64,000 nucleotides of DNA from Selenomonadales bacterium (GTDB lineage: Bacteria > Bacillota > Negativicutes > Sporomusales > UBA7701). Below, piece after piece: positions 1 to 7,506 of this stretch. The position numbers and the translations under genes were made by a program. Every line of letters begins with the position of its first letter. The first letter of the stretch is position 1. The stretch covers positions 62,001-126,000 of the forward strand of contig JAHDOI010000018.1 in assembly GCA_018434945.1 (NCBI GenBank). Direction: 5' to 3'. The notes under the pieces are model-generated. The model did not search any database. It had not been told where the DNA came from and saw nothing but the letters and a program-made list of their open reading frames with translations.

Positions 1-57
1 CTCTTTTTTATTTGTGCGGGAACACTAAGGTGGGAATATCCTCCGCTCGCCGGTATC

Positions 58-105
58 TTGATTTTTTATAGATATAATAATATAATGTCTATGTATTCTA
101 TAGAC
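58..105 (+). promoter_or_regulatory. SigA-type promoter with overlapping inverted repeat
   Basis: TTGATT (58-63) and TATAAT (81-86) are separated by exactly 17 bases, which fits a housekeeping promoter for the gene at 126. GTCTAT (87-92) and ATAGAC (100-105) form an inverted repeat around the expected start of transcription. It could be an operator, possibly for the regulator encoded just downstream; that role is inferred. Confidence 0.55.
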
Positions 106-125
106 CATTATGTGAGGTGTTTATA

Positions 126-890
126 ATGCACGATGTTTCGGAGCTGTTCTGGCAGGCGTCGGCGGCGGAGGTGAAGCAGGGATACCGTTACGACGAGGCC
201 GCCGGCGTGTATATTTGCCTGATTTGCGGCCGCACGTTCGAGGACGGCCAGGTCTACCGGCACGGCGAGCTGCTGTACGAGGCGAGGAAGTACGCGGCGG
301 TCCATATCGCCGAAAGCCACCGCTCGGTTTTCGATTTTCTTCTCAGCCTGGATAAGAAGCTGACCGGCCTGACCGAGCACCAGAAGGCCGTCCTGGAGCT
401 TTTCCACGCCGGGAAAAGCGACGCCGAGGTGGCGAAGGAGCTGGGCACAGGCAGTGTGTCGACGGTCCGCAACCATCGTTTCGCGCTCCGGGAGAGGCAG
501 AAGCAGGCCAAGGTTTTCCTGGCGATAATGGAGCTATTGGCTGAGCGGACGCCGAAAAAGACCAGCTTCATCGACCTGCCGCTGAACACGCGGAATGTCG
601 ATGAGCGGTTCGCGATCACGGCGGAGGAAAATGAGATGATTCTCGCCGCTTATCTCCCCAACGGCTCCGACGGACCGCTGAAGATCTTCCCCGGCAAGGA
701 GAAGAAGCGGCTGGCCATCCTGAGGCATATCGTGAAGTATTTCGACCCGGCGGCCACGTACACCGAGAAGGAGGTCAACGCTGTGCTGAAGCGCTTCTAC
801 GACGATTACGCGCTGCTGCGCCGCTATCTGGTCGACTACGGCTTCCTGGACCGTACGGTGGACGGGAGCAAGTACTGGATTAAACCATAG
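126..890 (+). CDS. DUF2087-domain transcriptional regulator
   Basis: Predicted DNA-binding regulator of 254 residues. The N-terminal part has Cys31-x2-Cys34 and His60-x4-His65, arranged like a zinc-binding site. It is followed by a LuxR-type helix-turn-helix (about 81-125, with SDAEVAKELGTGSVSTVRNH as the core). The last 90 residues match the DUF2087 family, including the typical ending in which a tyrosine-rich stretch precedes YWIKP. A GTG lies at 117, but the ATG at 126 has AGGTG seven bases upstream and is preferred. The target genes are unknown. An inverted repeat in its own promoter suggests autoregulation. Confidence 0.85.
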   Translation: MHDVSELFWQASAAEVKQGYRYDEAAGVYICLICGRTFEDGQVYRHGELLYEARKYAAVHIAESHRSVFDFLLSLDKKLTGLTEHQKAVLELFHAGKSDAEVAKELGTGSVSTVRNHRFALRERQKQAKVFLAIMELLAERTPKKTSFIDLPLNTRNVDERFAITAEENEMILAAYLPNGSDGPLKIFPGKEKKRLAILRHIVKYFDPAATYTEKEVNAVLKRFYDDYALLRRYLVDYGFLDRTVDGSKYWIKP

Positions 891-904
891 GGTCTTACAG
901 CCTG

Positions 905-1111
905 GGCGGGACGGCATCAACGCTTGCTGGTCTCCGGCCGAACGCGCCATAAACTCGCGCCGACTCAACCGTACCGTAGCCAACTGTCGTCCGTGACAGA
1001 TGGCTCCTCGCCCGTCCGTCCATGGACGGTCGTACGGTATCGTTTGCGGCTTGCTTCGCCGACGGCGCGTAATCGGCCTCCGCCAATGCGCGCTAATGAT
1101 GCCGTCCCGCC
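905..1111. repeat. 207-bp imperfect palindrome
   Basis: The intergenic stretch is one large interrupted palindrome. Its ends form a perfect 15-bp inverted repeat (905-919 with 1097-1111, starting GGCGGGACGGCATCA). Further in, GGCCGAACGCGCC pairs with GGCGCGTAATCGGCC, and AACCGTACCGT matches a complementary arm. Near the centre are a CTGTC/GACAG hairpin and the self-complementary CCGTCCATGGACGG. It carries no convincing ORF. It could be a non-autonomous mobile repeat or a structured RNA; the sequence alone does not decide. Confidence 0.7.
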
Positions 1112-1155
1112 ACATAGTCAATAGTCAGGATACGCCGAAAAAGGAGATGAATATT

Positions 1156-1533
1156 ATGGACAGACGCAAGGAATTGAAGCTGGAGTATAAGGAGACGCCC
1201 CGCCCGATGGGGGTGTATGTTATCAGGAACACGGCGAACGGCAGGCTGCTGGTGGGCAGCAGTATGAATCTGCCGGCGGCTTTCAACTCCCAGGGTTTCC
1301 AGCTGCGGATGAGGGTCCACCGCTGCAAGGAGCTGCAGGCGGACTGGGACGGCAGCGGCGGCGACGCTTTCGCTTTCGAGGTGCTGGAGGAGATCGACGC
1401 GGCGAAGGTGCCTGCCGACGAGTGGCGCGAGGCGGTGGCGGCGCTGGAGGACAAGTGGCTGGAGAAGCTGCAGCCTTATGGCGATAAGGGGTATAACGCG
1501 CGTAAGAAAACGAAGGCGCCGACGGCGCGGTGA
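1156..1533 (+). CDS. GIY-YIG domain protein
   Basis: Small protein of 125 residues with a GIY-YIG nuclease-like fold signature near the N-terminus: MGVYVIRN, then GRLLVGSSMNL as the second half of the motif. The rest has a predicted helix ending in EDKWLEKLQPYGDKGYNARK, which resembles the YNxR-type ending of GIY-YIG proteins. The start at 1156 sits nine bases after AAGGAG (1141-1146). The in-frame ATG at 1147 directly abuts that site and is less likely. DNA cleavage is possible but unproven; many stand-alone members are uncharacterised. Confidence 0.8.
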   Translation: MDRRKELKLEYKETPRPMGVYVIRNTANGRLLVGSSMNLPAAFNSQGFQLRMRVHRCKELQADWDGSGGDAFAFEVLEEIDAAKVPADEWREAVAALEDKWLEKLQPYGDKGYNARKKTKAPTAR

Positions 1534-1540
1534 AAAAGAA

Positions 1541-1580
1541 AACGGCCCGGATCCCCGTCTGGGGATCCGGGCCGTTTTGT
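1541..1580 (+). terminator. Rho-independent terminator
   Basis: A perfect 16-bp stem (1541-1556 with 1561-1576) closes a GTCT loop and is followed by a T-rich stretch. It ends the transcript of the GIY-YIG gene. Confidence 0.9.
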
Positions 1581-1682
1581 CTTTTGGATGGGCCATGGTT
1601 GGCAACGCGCCGCTATTGACGGCCGGGGCGCCTTGTAATACGTTTATAGGGAAGATAACGTCGCAGGGGGGCTGTTTGCGGG

Positions 1683-2663
1683 ATGAAAAGCATCAATTGG
1701 GGCATTATGTCGACAGGTACGATCGCGAAGAAGTTCGCGGCTACCATTTCCCGGCTGGGCGACACCGGCAAGGTGCTGGCGGTGGCGTCGCGCAGCATGG
1801 CGACAGCCGCGGAGTTCGCGGCCGAGCACGGGGTGCCGCGGGCGTACGGCGATTACGACGCGCTGGTCCGCGACGGCGATATCGATGTGGTGTATGTGGC
1901 GACACCGCATTCGCACCACTACGAGAACGCCAGGCTGTGCCTGGAGCACGGCAAGCATGTGCTGTGCGAGAAGTCGTTCACGGTGAACGCCGCCCAGTCG
2001 GCGGCGCTCATCGCTCTGGCGCGGGAGAAGCGGCTGTTCATCATGGAGGCGTTCTGGACGAAGTTCCTGCCCGCGTACGGGCTGCTGGCCGGGGAGCTGG
2101 CCGGCGGGGCGATCGGCGCGGTGACCCATTTCCGGGCCCAGTACGGGTTCGCGCCGACGGGGGCCCGCTATGTGCGCAAGTTCGACCCGGCGCTGGCCGG
2201 CGGGGCGCTCTTGGATATCGGCGTGTACGCTTTGGGGGTGGCGGCGATGGTGCTGGGGTACCGGCCGGCGGCGCTTCATTCGCGGGCGGTGCTGGGCGAG
2301 TACGGCACAGATAAATTTGACAGCATCATGCTGGAGTACGACAACGGGGCGACGGCCCATCTGGTGACGACGATCGGCAGCGTTATCCCGACCGAGGCGG
2401 CGATTTTCGGGACGGAGGGGCGGATCGTGCTGCCGGAGTTCACGGCGCTGCAGGAGTTCGCGGTGGTGACCGGCAACGGCGAGCGTACGGTGAAGGCGTC
2501 GTTCGAGGTGAACGGGTTCGAGTACCAGATCAGGGAGACGGAGCGCTGCCTGCGGGCCGGGCTGACGGAGAGCCCGGTGATGACGCACGAGCAGACGCTG
2601 GCGGTGATGGGGATGATGGATACGGCCCGCGCCCAGTGGGGGCTGCGGTTCCCGGGGGAGTAG
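1683..2663 (+). CDS. Gfo/Idh/MocA family oxidoreductase
   Basis: Cytoplasmic NAD(P)-dependent dehydrogenase of 326 residues, the usual length for the family. The N-terminal Rossmann half starts INWGIMSTGTIAKKF. The family EKP motif appears as CEKSF with Lys97, the proline being replaced by serine. The C-terminal half is the alpha/beta substrate domain with GGALLDIGVYAL. Members oxidise or reduce sugars, inositols or trans-dihydrodiols. The family resemblance is strong, but the substrate cannot be read from the sequence or the neighbours. A G-rich ribosome site precedes the ATG. Confidence 0.9.
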   Translation: MKSINWGIMSTGTIAKKFAATISRLGDTGKVLAVASRSMATAAEFAAEHGVPRAYGDYDALVRDGDIDVVYVATPHSHHYENARLCLEHGKHVLCEKSFTVNAAQSAALIALAREKRLFIMEAFWTKFLPAYGLLAGELAGGAIGAVTHFRAQYGFAPTGARYVRKFDPALAGGALLDIGVYALGVAAMVLGYRPAALHSRAVLGEYGTDKFDSIMLEYDNGATAHLVTTIGSVIPTEAAIFGTEGRIVLPEFTALQEFAVVTGNGERTVKASFEVNGFEYQIRETERCLRAGLTESPVMTHEQTLAVMGMMDTARAQWGLRFPGE

Positions 2664-2677
2664 CCGGGGCGGGATAA

Positions 2678-3328
2678 TTACCGGGCTTCCGCACATTTCC
2701 AGATTTCTTTGCCTGTTAAAGTGGCGACGCCGTTTCCTTTCGTTTTAGCGGAGTTTATCATGGCCTGCGCCAATATCTCTGTCGGCATGGGTTTTTGCGG
2801 GCGGAAAAGTCCTAGCTGATTGAAAAACCGCATGACGTTCACTGCGGCGACTTCAAGTGTTCTATCACTGTTTTTCCGTATCAAAGCAGGCGGGTTGAAG
2901 ATTGACAGCTTTGGAAACCCCAATGCCCTCACAGCTTCTTCCAACCGGCCTTTCATCCTCGGATAGTAGAATGGAGACCGGGGCGAAGCGAAAGCGGAGG
3001 ATACCAGGATATAATGACTCACATTGTTTTCTCTGGCGAATTTAGCAAACCGGTATTGATACTCGTAATCGATCTTCCATTGTGCTGCTTTGCTGCCCGC
3101 GGCTTTAAGGGTCGTCCCCAGACACGAAAACAAAACATCGCCCTTGATTAGCTGCTTCCATTGTTCCGGCCTGTCGAAATCGATAACGTGGACCTTTAAT
3201 TTTTCGTGGTGGAAATCCGGACTGCGCCTGACAAAAATCTCCACCCGGCTGAAGTAGTCGTCTTTTAGTAATAAGCCCAGCAAGTCTTTACCTGTCGCTC
3301 CCGTTGCGCCGATTAACAATGCGTGCAT
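2678..3328 (-). CDS. NAD(P)H-binding short-chain reductase-like protein
   Basis: Protein of 216 residues with a Rossmann nucleotide-binding start (GATGATGKDL at about 6-15), then SCLGTT and SSAFASPRSPFYYPRMKG. The last segment holds a YxxxK-like pair typical of atypical short-chain dehydrogenase and NmrA/HIM-like proteins. The start at 3328 is preceded by GGGGGAAAT; an upstream in-frame extension to 3394 lacks a ribosome site. It converges with the gene at 1683. Substrate and role are unknown. Confidence 0.85.
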   Translation of the reverse strand: MHALLIGATGATGKDLLGLLLKDDYFSRVEIFVRRSPDFHHEKLKVHVIDFDRPEQWKQLIKGDVLFSCLGTTLKAAGSKAAQWKIDYEYQYRFAKFARENNVSHYILVSSAFASPRSPFYYPRMKGRLEEAVRALGFPKLSIFNPPALIRKNSDRTLEVAAVNVMRFFNQLGLFRPQKPMPTEILAQAMINSAKTKGNGVATLTGKEIWKCAEAR

Positions 3329-3425
3329 ATATTTCCCCCACGTTTTCATTAGCGCTGGCACTGTTGGCACCGCGAGCCGCAATCCGCGGCGCAAATGCTG
3401 CCGGAGGCCAGCGGTGGTCTTTTTT

Positions 3426-3728
3426 TTATAGCGAAAGGACGAGGTACGCTGTCACAATCGCCGCCACGACGGACGGTACGAGGCTGCCGCCGCGGAAGGA
3501 GACGGCGGCGGCGACGGCGATCGCGGCGAGCGTGGCCGGCATCATGCCCGGGCCGCTTTCGGCAACGCCCCTGGTTATCAGCGCGCCGAGGGCGGCGAAG
3601 GGGATGCAGCGGAGGAAGCGCCGCACCAGGGGCGGCAGCGGCCGCCGCGTGAGGGCGGCGAGCGGCAGCAGGCGCGGCAGGTAGGTGACGAGCATCATGC
3701 CGAGGATGAGGGGCAGGTATTCGGTCAT
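3426..3728 (-). CDS. azlD: AzlD-family branched-chain amino acid exporter subunit
   Basis: Small membrane protein of 100 residues with about three to four hydrophobic segments. It has the AzlD signature TYLPRLLPLAALTRRPLPP near the N-terminus and FLRCIPFAALGAL after it. AzlD acts with AzlC to export branched-chain amino acids or their analogues across the inner membrane. Its start overlaps the azlC stop by four bases (ATGA), so the two are translationally coupled. Confidence 0.9.
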   Translation of the reverse strand: MTEYLPLILGMMLVTYLPRLLPLAALTRRPLPPLVRRFLRCIPFAALGALITRGVAESGPGMMPATLAAIAVAAAVSFRGGSLVPSVVAAIVTAYLVLSL

Positions 3729-4432
3729 GCTTCCTCCTCCCCGGCGCCGTCTTTGAGCGTCGCCAGGCCGGCGGCGGCGGCGGCGATGATGGCGGCGATG
3801 AGGCTCCAGCCGGAGGACAGCGGCGTGAAGCGGCTGAGGAGCAGGTAAAGCAGGCCGGCCAGCAGGGCGATGGCGAGGGCGCCGGCGTGTTTTTTGAGCC
3901 CGGGGACGAGGATGGCGGCGAACAGCGCGTAGAGGCCGATGCCGAGGCTGCTCTGCACGGCCGCCGGCAGCACCTGGCCGACGAGGTAGCCGGCGACGGT
4001 GCCGCCGAACCAGGCGACATAGGCGGCGCCGTTGAGACCGAGGAGATAAGGGGCGGTGAGTCCGCCGGGTTTGAAGGAAGCGACGGAGAAGGTTTCGTCG
4101 GTGACGCCGAAGGCGACGATGGGCAGCAGGCCGCGCCGCACGCCCCGGAGGCGGACGGCGAGGGCGGCGCTCATCATCATGTGGCGGAGGTTGAGGAGGA
4201 AGGTGGCGAGGACGATGTCGACGGCGGCGATGCCGGCCTTGATGAGGTCGAGGGCCATGAACTGGCTGGCGCCGGCGAAGACGACGAGGGAGAACAGGCA
4301 GGCGTCGGCAAAGGTGACGCCGACCGTTTTGGCGAGCAGGCCGAACGCCATCGCCACCGGAAAGTATCCGACCATTATGGGGATGCCGTCAACCGCGCCG
4401 TCCCTGAAGCCCGGCTGTTTTTCCCGATCCAC
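3725..4432 (-). CDS. azlC: AzlC-family branched-chain amino acid permease
   Basis: Polytopic inner-membrane permease of the AzlC/YgaZ family, the large partner of AzlD. Typical segments are GIPIMVGYFPVAMAFGLLA near the N-terminus and FAGASQFMALDLI, a conserved family block. The GTG at 4432 has GGAGG seven bases upstream. A TTG two codons earlier touches the ribosome site and is less likely. It is the first gene of an azlCD operon. The upstream region also drives the divergent ABC-F gene. Substrate is inferred from the family. Confidence 0.92.
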   Translation of the reverse strand: MDREKQPGFRDGAVDGIPIMVGYFPVAMAFGLLAKTVGVTFADACLFSLVVFAGASQFMALDLIKAGIAAVDIVLATFLLNLRHMMMSAALAVRLRGVRRGLLPIVAFGVTDETFSVASFKPGGLTAPYLLGLNGAAYVAWFGGTVAGYLVGQVLPAAVQSSLGIGLYALFAAILVPGLKKHAGALAIALLAGLLYLLLSRFTPLSSGWSLIAAIIAAAAAGLATLKDGAGEEEA

Positions 4433-4457
4433 CGTCAACCCTCCCGCCTGCCTGTTT

Positions 4458-4486
4458 TTGTCAAAGTAATATAATAAGCGTATTAT
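4458..4486 (+). promoter_or_regulatory. SigA-type promoter of the ABC-F gene
   Basis: TTGTCA (4458-4463) and TATTAT (4481-4486) are 17 bases apart. Transcription from here would give a leader of about 165 bases before the ABC-F start at 4657. Confidence 0.6.
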
Positions 4487-4504
4487 ATCGCAACGGGAGG
4501 CAAA

Positions 4505-4537
4505 ATGAAAGGTTGGGCGGGAAGGCGATTTGTTTGA
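4505..4537 (+). CDS. Possible leader peptide of the ABC-F gene
   Basis: A ten-codon ORF (MKGWAGRRFV) begins four bases after a strong GGGAGG site (4494-4499) and lies between the promoter and a terminator-like hairpin. A second mini-ORF (MWYL) begins at 4551 without an obvious ribosome site. Short translated leaders before terminators are typical of ABC-F genes controlled by ribosome stalling. No protein family is recognised, and translation is inferred from the ribosome site only. Confidence 0.45.
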   Translation: MKGWAGRRFV

Positions 4538-4583
4538 CGCCGGCGCGGATATGTGGTATCTTTAACAGGTGTGTCGGAATTAC

Positions 4584-4615
4584 AAGCCGCCTTTATCGGA
4601 CGGCTTTTGCTTTTT
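4584..4615 (+). terminator. Candidate attenuator in the ABC-F leader
   Basis: AAGCCGCC (4584-4591) pairs with GG-A-CGGCTT (4598-4606, one bulged A) and is followed by TTGCTTTTT. The hairpin lies inside the leader, 40 bases before the ABC-F start, so it would stop transcription before the gene unless relieved. Confidence 0.55.
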
Positions 4616-4656
4616 ACTGGCAGCGCGGCAAGTTTTACGCAGGAGGCGATGTTTTT

Positions 4657-6264
4657 ATGATAAGTACAAACGGTCTGAGTCTCGGGTTCGGGAAACGGGT
4701 ATTGTTCAAGGATGTGAATATAAAGTTCACCCCCGGCAACTGTTACGGCCTGATCGGCGCTAACGGCACGGGGAAGTCGACTTTTCTGAAGATCCTGGCC
4801 GGCGAGATCGAGCCGACGAGCGGGACGGTGGATATAACGCCCGGCGAGCGGCTGGCGGTGCTGCGCCAGAACCACTACGAGTTTGACGGTTTCGAGGTGC
4901 TGAAGACGGTCATCATGGGCCACGCGCGCCTGTATGCGATCATGGAGGAGAAGGACGCACTGTACGCCAAACCCGATTTCTCGGACGAGGACGGCCTGAG
5001 AGTGTCCGAGCTGGAGGGAGAGTTCGCGGAGCTGAACGGCTGGGACGCCGAGACGGAGGCGGCGAAGCTGCTGAACGGCCTGGGCATTCCGGAGGAGCTT
5101 CACGGCCAGAAGATGAGCGAGCTGAGCGGCAACGAGAAGGTGCGGGTGCTGCTGGCGCAGGCGCTGTTCGGCAACCCCGACATCCTGCTGCTCGACGAGC
5201 CGACCAACCATCTAAACACCGAGGCGATCCGGTGGCTGGAGGATTTCCTGTACAATTTCCCCAACACGGTGATCGTGGTTTCCCACGACCGTCACTTCCT
5301 CAATCAGGTATGCACCCACATCGCCGATATCGATTTCGGCAAGATCCAGTTATTTGTGGGCAACTACGATTTCTGGCTGGAGTCGAGCGAGCTGGCGCTG
5401 AAGCTTGCCAGGGAGGCGAACCGCAAGACGGAGGAGAAGATGAAGGAGCTGCAGAGCTTCATCCAGCGGTTCAGCGCCAACGCGTCGAAGTCGCGGCAGG
5501 CGACGTCGCGCAAGAAGCTGCTGGAGAAGCTGACGCTCGAGGATATCAGGCCTTCGTCGCGCAAGTATCCGTTCATCGCTTTCAAGCCTGACCGCGAGGC
5601 CGGCGACCAGCTGCTGACGATCGAGGGGCTTGAGAAGAGCATCGAGGGCGAGAAGGTGCTGGACGGGTTCACCCTGCGGGTGGAGAAGGGCGACAAGATC
5701 GCGTTCGTGGGCGAGAACGGCCTCGCCAAGACGACGCTGTTCAAGATCCTGGCGGGCGAGGCGGCGGCCGACGGCGGCGAGTTCAAATGGGGCGTGACAA
5801 CTTCGCAGGCTTATTTCCCGAAGGATAACAGCGCCTTCTTCGACGGGTGCGAGCTGAGTCTCGTCGACTGGCTGCGGCAGTTTTCCCGCGACCAGGAGGA
5901 GACGTTCATCAGGGGCTACCTGGGGCGGATGCTTTTCTCGGGCGAGGAGAGCCTGAAGGAGGCGAATGTGCTTTCAGGCGGCGAGAAGGTGCGGTGCATG
6001 CTCGCCAAGATGATGCTGAGCGGCGCGAATGTGCTGATATTCGACGAGCCGACCAACCATCTCGATCTGGAGTCGATCACGGCGCTGAACAACGGGCTGA
6101 TCGCCTTCGGCGGCACCATCCTGTTCGCTTCCCATGACCACCAGTTCGTGCAGACGGTGGCCAACCGGATCGTGGAGATAACGCCGGCCGGGGTGATCGA
6201 CCGGCGGATGACGTACGACGAGTACCTGGAACAACGAAGCGCGCTGCTGCGGAGTCTGGCGTGA
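4657..6264 (+). CDS. ABC-F family ATPase (YbiT/YkpA type)
   Basis: Soluble twin-ATPase of 535 residues without membrane segments, as expected for ABC-F proteins that act on ribosomes. The first domain has Walker [10 protein letters not shown], signature [11 protein letters not shown] and Walker [13 protein letters not shown] charged linker rich in Lys and Arg (about 240-310) precedes the second domain, which has an unusual Walker A (GENGLAKTT), LSGGEKVRC and [12 protein letters not shown]. The start at 4657 follows AGGAGG by ten bases. The linker and ending match the YbiT/YkpA branch rather than known resistance proteins. The leader with a mini-ORF and terminator suggests induction by ribosome stalling (inference). 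Confidence 0.93.
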   Translation: MISTNGLSLGFGKRVLFKDVNIKFTPGNCYGLIGANGTGKSTFLKILAGEIEPTSGTVDITPGERLAVLRQNHYEFDGFEVLKTVIMGHARLYAIMEEKDALYAKPDFSDEDGLRVSELEGEFAELNGWDAETEAAKLLNGLGIPEELHGQKMSELSGNEKVRVLLAQALFGNPDILLLDEPTNHLNTEAIRWLEDFLYNFPNTVIVVSHDRHFLNQVCTHIADIDFGKIQLFVGNYDFWLESSELALKLAREANRKTEEKMKELQSFIQRFSANASKSRQATSRKKLLEKLTLEDIRPSSRKYPFIAFKPDREAGDQLLTIEGLEKSIEGEKVLDGFTLRVEKGDKIAFVGENGLAKTTLFKILAGEAAADGGEFKWGVTTSQAYFPKDNSAFFDGCELSLVDWLRQFSRDQEETFIRGYLGRMLFSGEESLKEANVLSGGEKVRCMLAKMMLSGANVLIFDEPTNHLDLESITALNNGLIAFGGTILFASHDHQFVQTVANRIVEITPAGVIDRRMTYDEYLEQRSALLRSLA

Positions 6265-6269
6265 GAGGA

Positions 6270-6297
6270 GCCTGCGGCATTCCGGCCGCGGGCTTTC
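6270..6297 (+). terminator. Probable terminator of the ABC-F gene
   Basis: GCCTGCGGC (6270-6278) and GCCGCGGGC (6285-6293) form a G+C-rich stem followed by a short T run. Confidence 0.5.
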
Positions 6298-6394
6298 CGT
6301 TTGTGACGTATCGGCTGCGGGGAAAGCAGGCATAATAGAAAAGTATGGCCGGGTTGGAAACATATGCGCACAATCGATGAGGAGCTGCCCGATA

Positions 6395-7391
6395 ATGAGA
6401 GATAGGTTCGCAGGTATTCTGGGTATGGGTTCGTATGTGCCGGACAGGGTCGTTACCAACCGGGATATGGAACGGCTGGTGGATACGACTGACGAGTGGA
6501 TAAAGGAGCGCACCGGCATCCGCGAGCGGCGCATCGCCGCCGAGGGGGGAGACGACGTCGGCCATGGCGACGCGGGCGGCCGAACGGGCGCTGGCGGACG
6601 CCGGCGTGGACGCGGCGGAGCTCGACCTTATAATTGTCGCCACGGTGACGCCTGATATGCTTTTCCCGTCGACGGCCTGCCTGGTGCAGGCCAACCTGAA
6701 GGCGACGCGGGCCGCCGCCTTCGACCTTACGGCGGTCTGCTCGGGGTTCGTGTACGGCCTGGTGGTGGGCGGCGAGTTCATCAGGTCGGGCATGTACCGC
6801 AAGGTGCTGGTGATCGGCGCGGAGACGCTGTCGCGGATAACGGACATGACCGACCGCAATACGGTGATCGTGTTCGCCGACGGCGCGGGGGCCGCCGTGC
6901 TGGGAGAAACGGATCCAGGGTACGGGATCGTCGGCGTCGATCTGGGGGCGGACGGCACGGGCGCCGAGCTGCTGAATGTGCCGGCCGGCGGGTCGCGGCA
7001 GCCGGCGACGGCGGCGACGGTGGCCGGGCGGCTGCATTACATCCGGATGAGCGGCAAGGAAGTTTTCAAGTTCGCGGTGAAAATAATGGGTGATTCGGCG
7101 CTCAAGGCGCTGGCCAGGGCGGGGGTCGAGCCGGCGGATATCGCTTTGCTCGTGCCCCACCAGGCGAACATGCGCATAATCCAGGCGGCGGCCAAGCGGC
7201 TCGGTATGCCGATGGAGAAGGTGTATGTGAATGTGGACCGGTACGGCAACACTTCGGCGGCGTCGGTGCCGATCGCGCTCGATGAGGCTGTGAGGGCCGG
7301 GAGGGTGAAGAACGGCGACGCCGTGGTGATGGTGGGTTTCGGCGGCGGGCTCACCTGGGGGTCGTGTGTCGTGAGGTGGCTGAAGAAATGA
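6395..7391 (+). pseudogene. fabH: fabH, 3-oxoacyl-ACP synthase III, frameshifted
   Basis: FabH condenses acetyl-CoA with malonyl-ACP to start fatty-acid synthesis. The N-terminal 51 residues (from ATG 6395, AGGAG ten bases upstream) read normally as far as RERRIAAEG. One extra G in a G6 run (6544-6549) then shifts the frame. The remainder continues in another frame from [10 protein letters not shown] (6564). Removing one G restores a full-length protein of about 331 residues. It would keep catalytic Cys in AVCSGFVYG (about 115), His in VPHQANMRI and Asn in YGNTSAAS. The downstream frame alone would lack the N-terminal core strands. True mutation, slippage or assembly error are all possible. 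Confidence 0.85.
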
Positions 7392-7402
7392 GCGCTGTAA
7401 TG

Positions 7403-7443
7403 CCCGGTCTTGCAGGAAGCTGCAAAACCGGGTATAATTTTTT
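7403..7443 (+). terminator. Rho-independent terminator
   Basis: CCCGGTcTTGCAG (7403-7415) pairs with CTGCAAaACCGGG (7420-7432) around a GAAG loop, followed by ATAATTTTTT. It closes the fabH unit. Confidence 0.8.
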
Positions 7444-7506
7444 AGTACGTTTTTAATTAATGGCTGTCGCCGGTATTTAGCCCGGCGGCGGATAAGCGGA
7501 GGAAAG

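Noticed and set aside
6564-7391. A separate functional short FabH starting at ATG 6564
   Set aside because: It would lack the first 56 residues, which form core strands of the thiolase fold, while those residues are intact in the adjacent frame.
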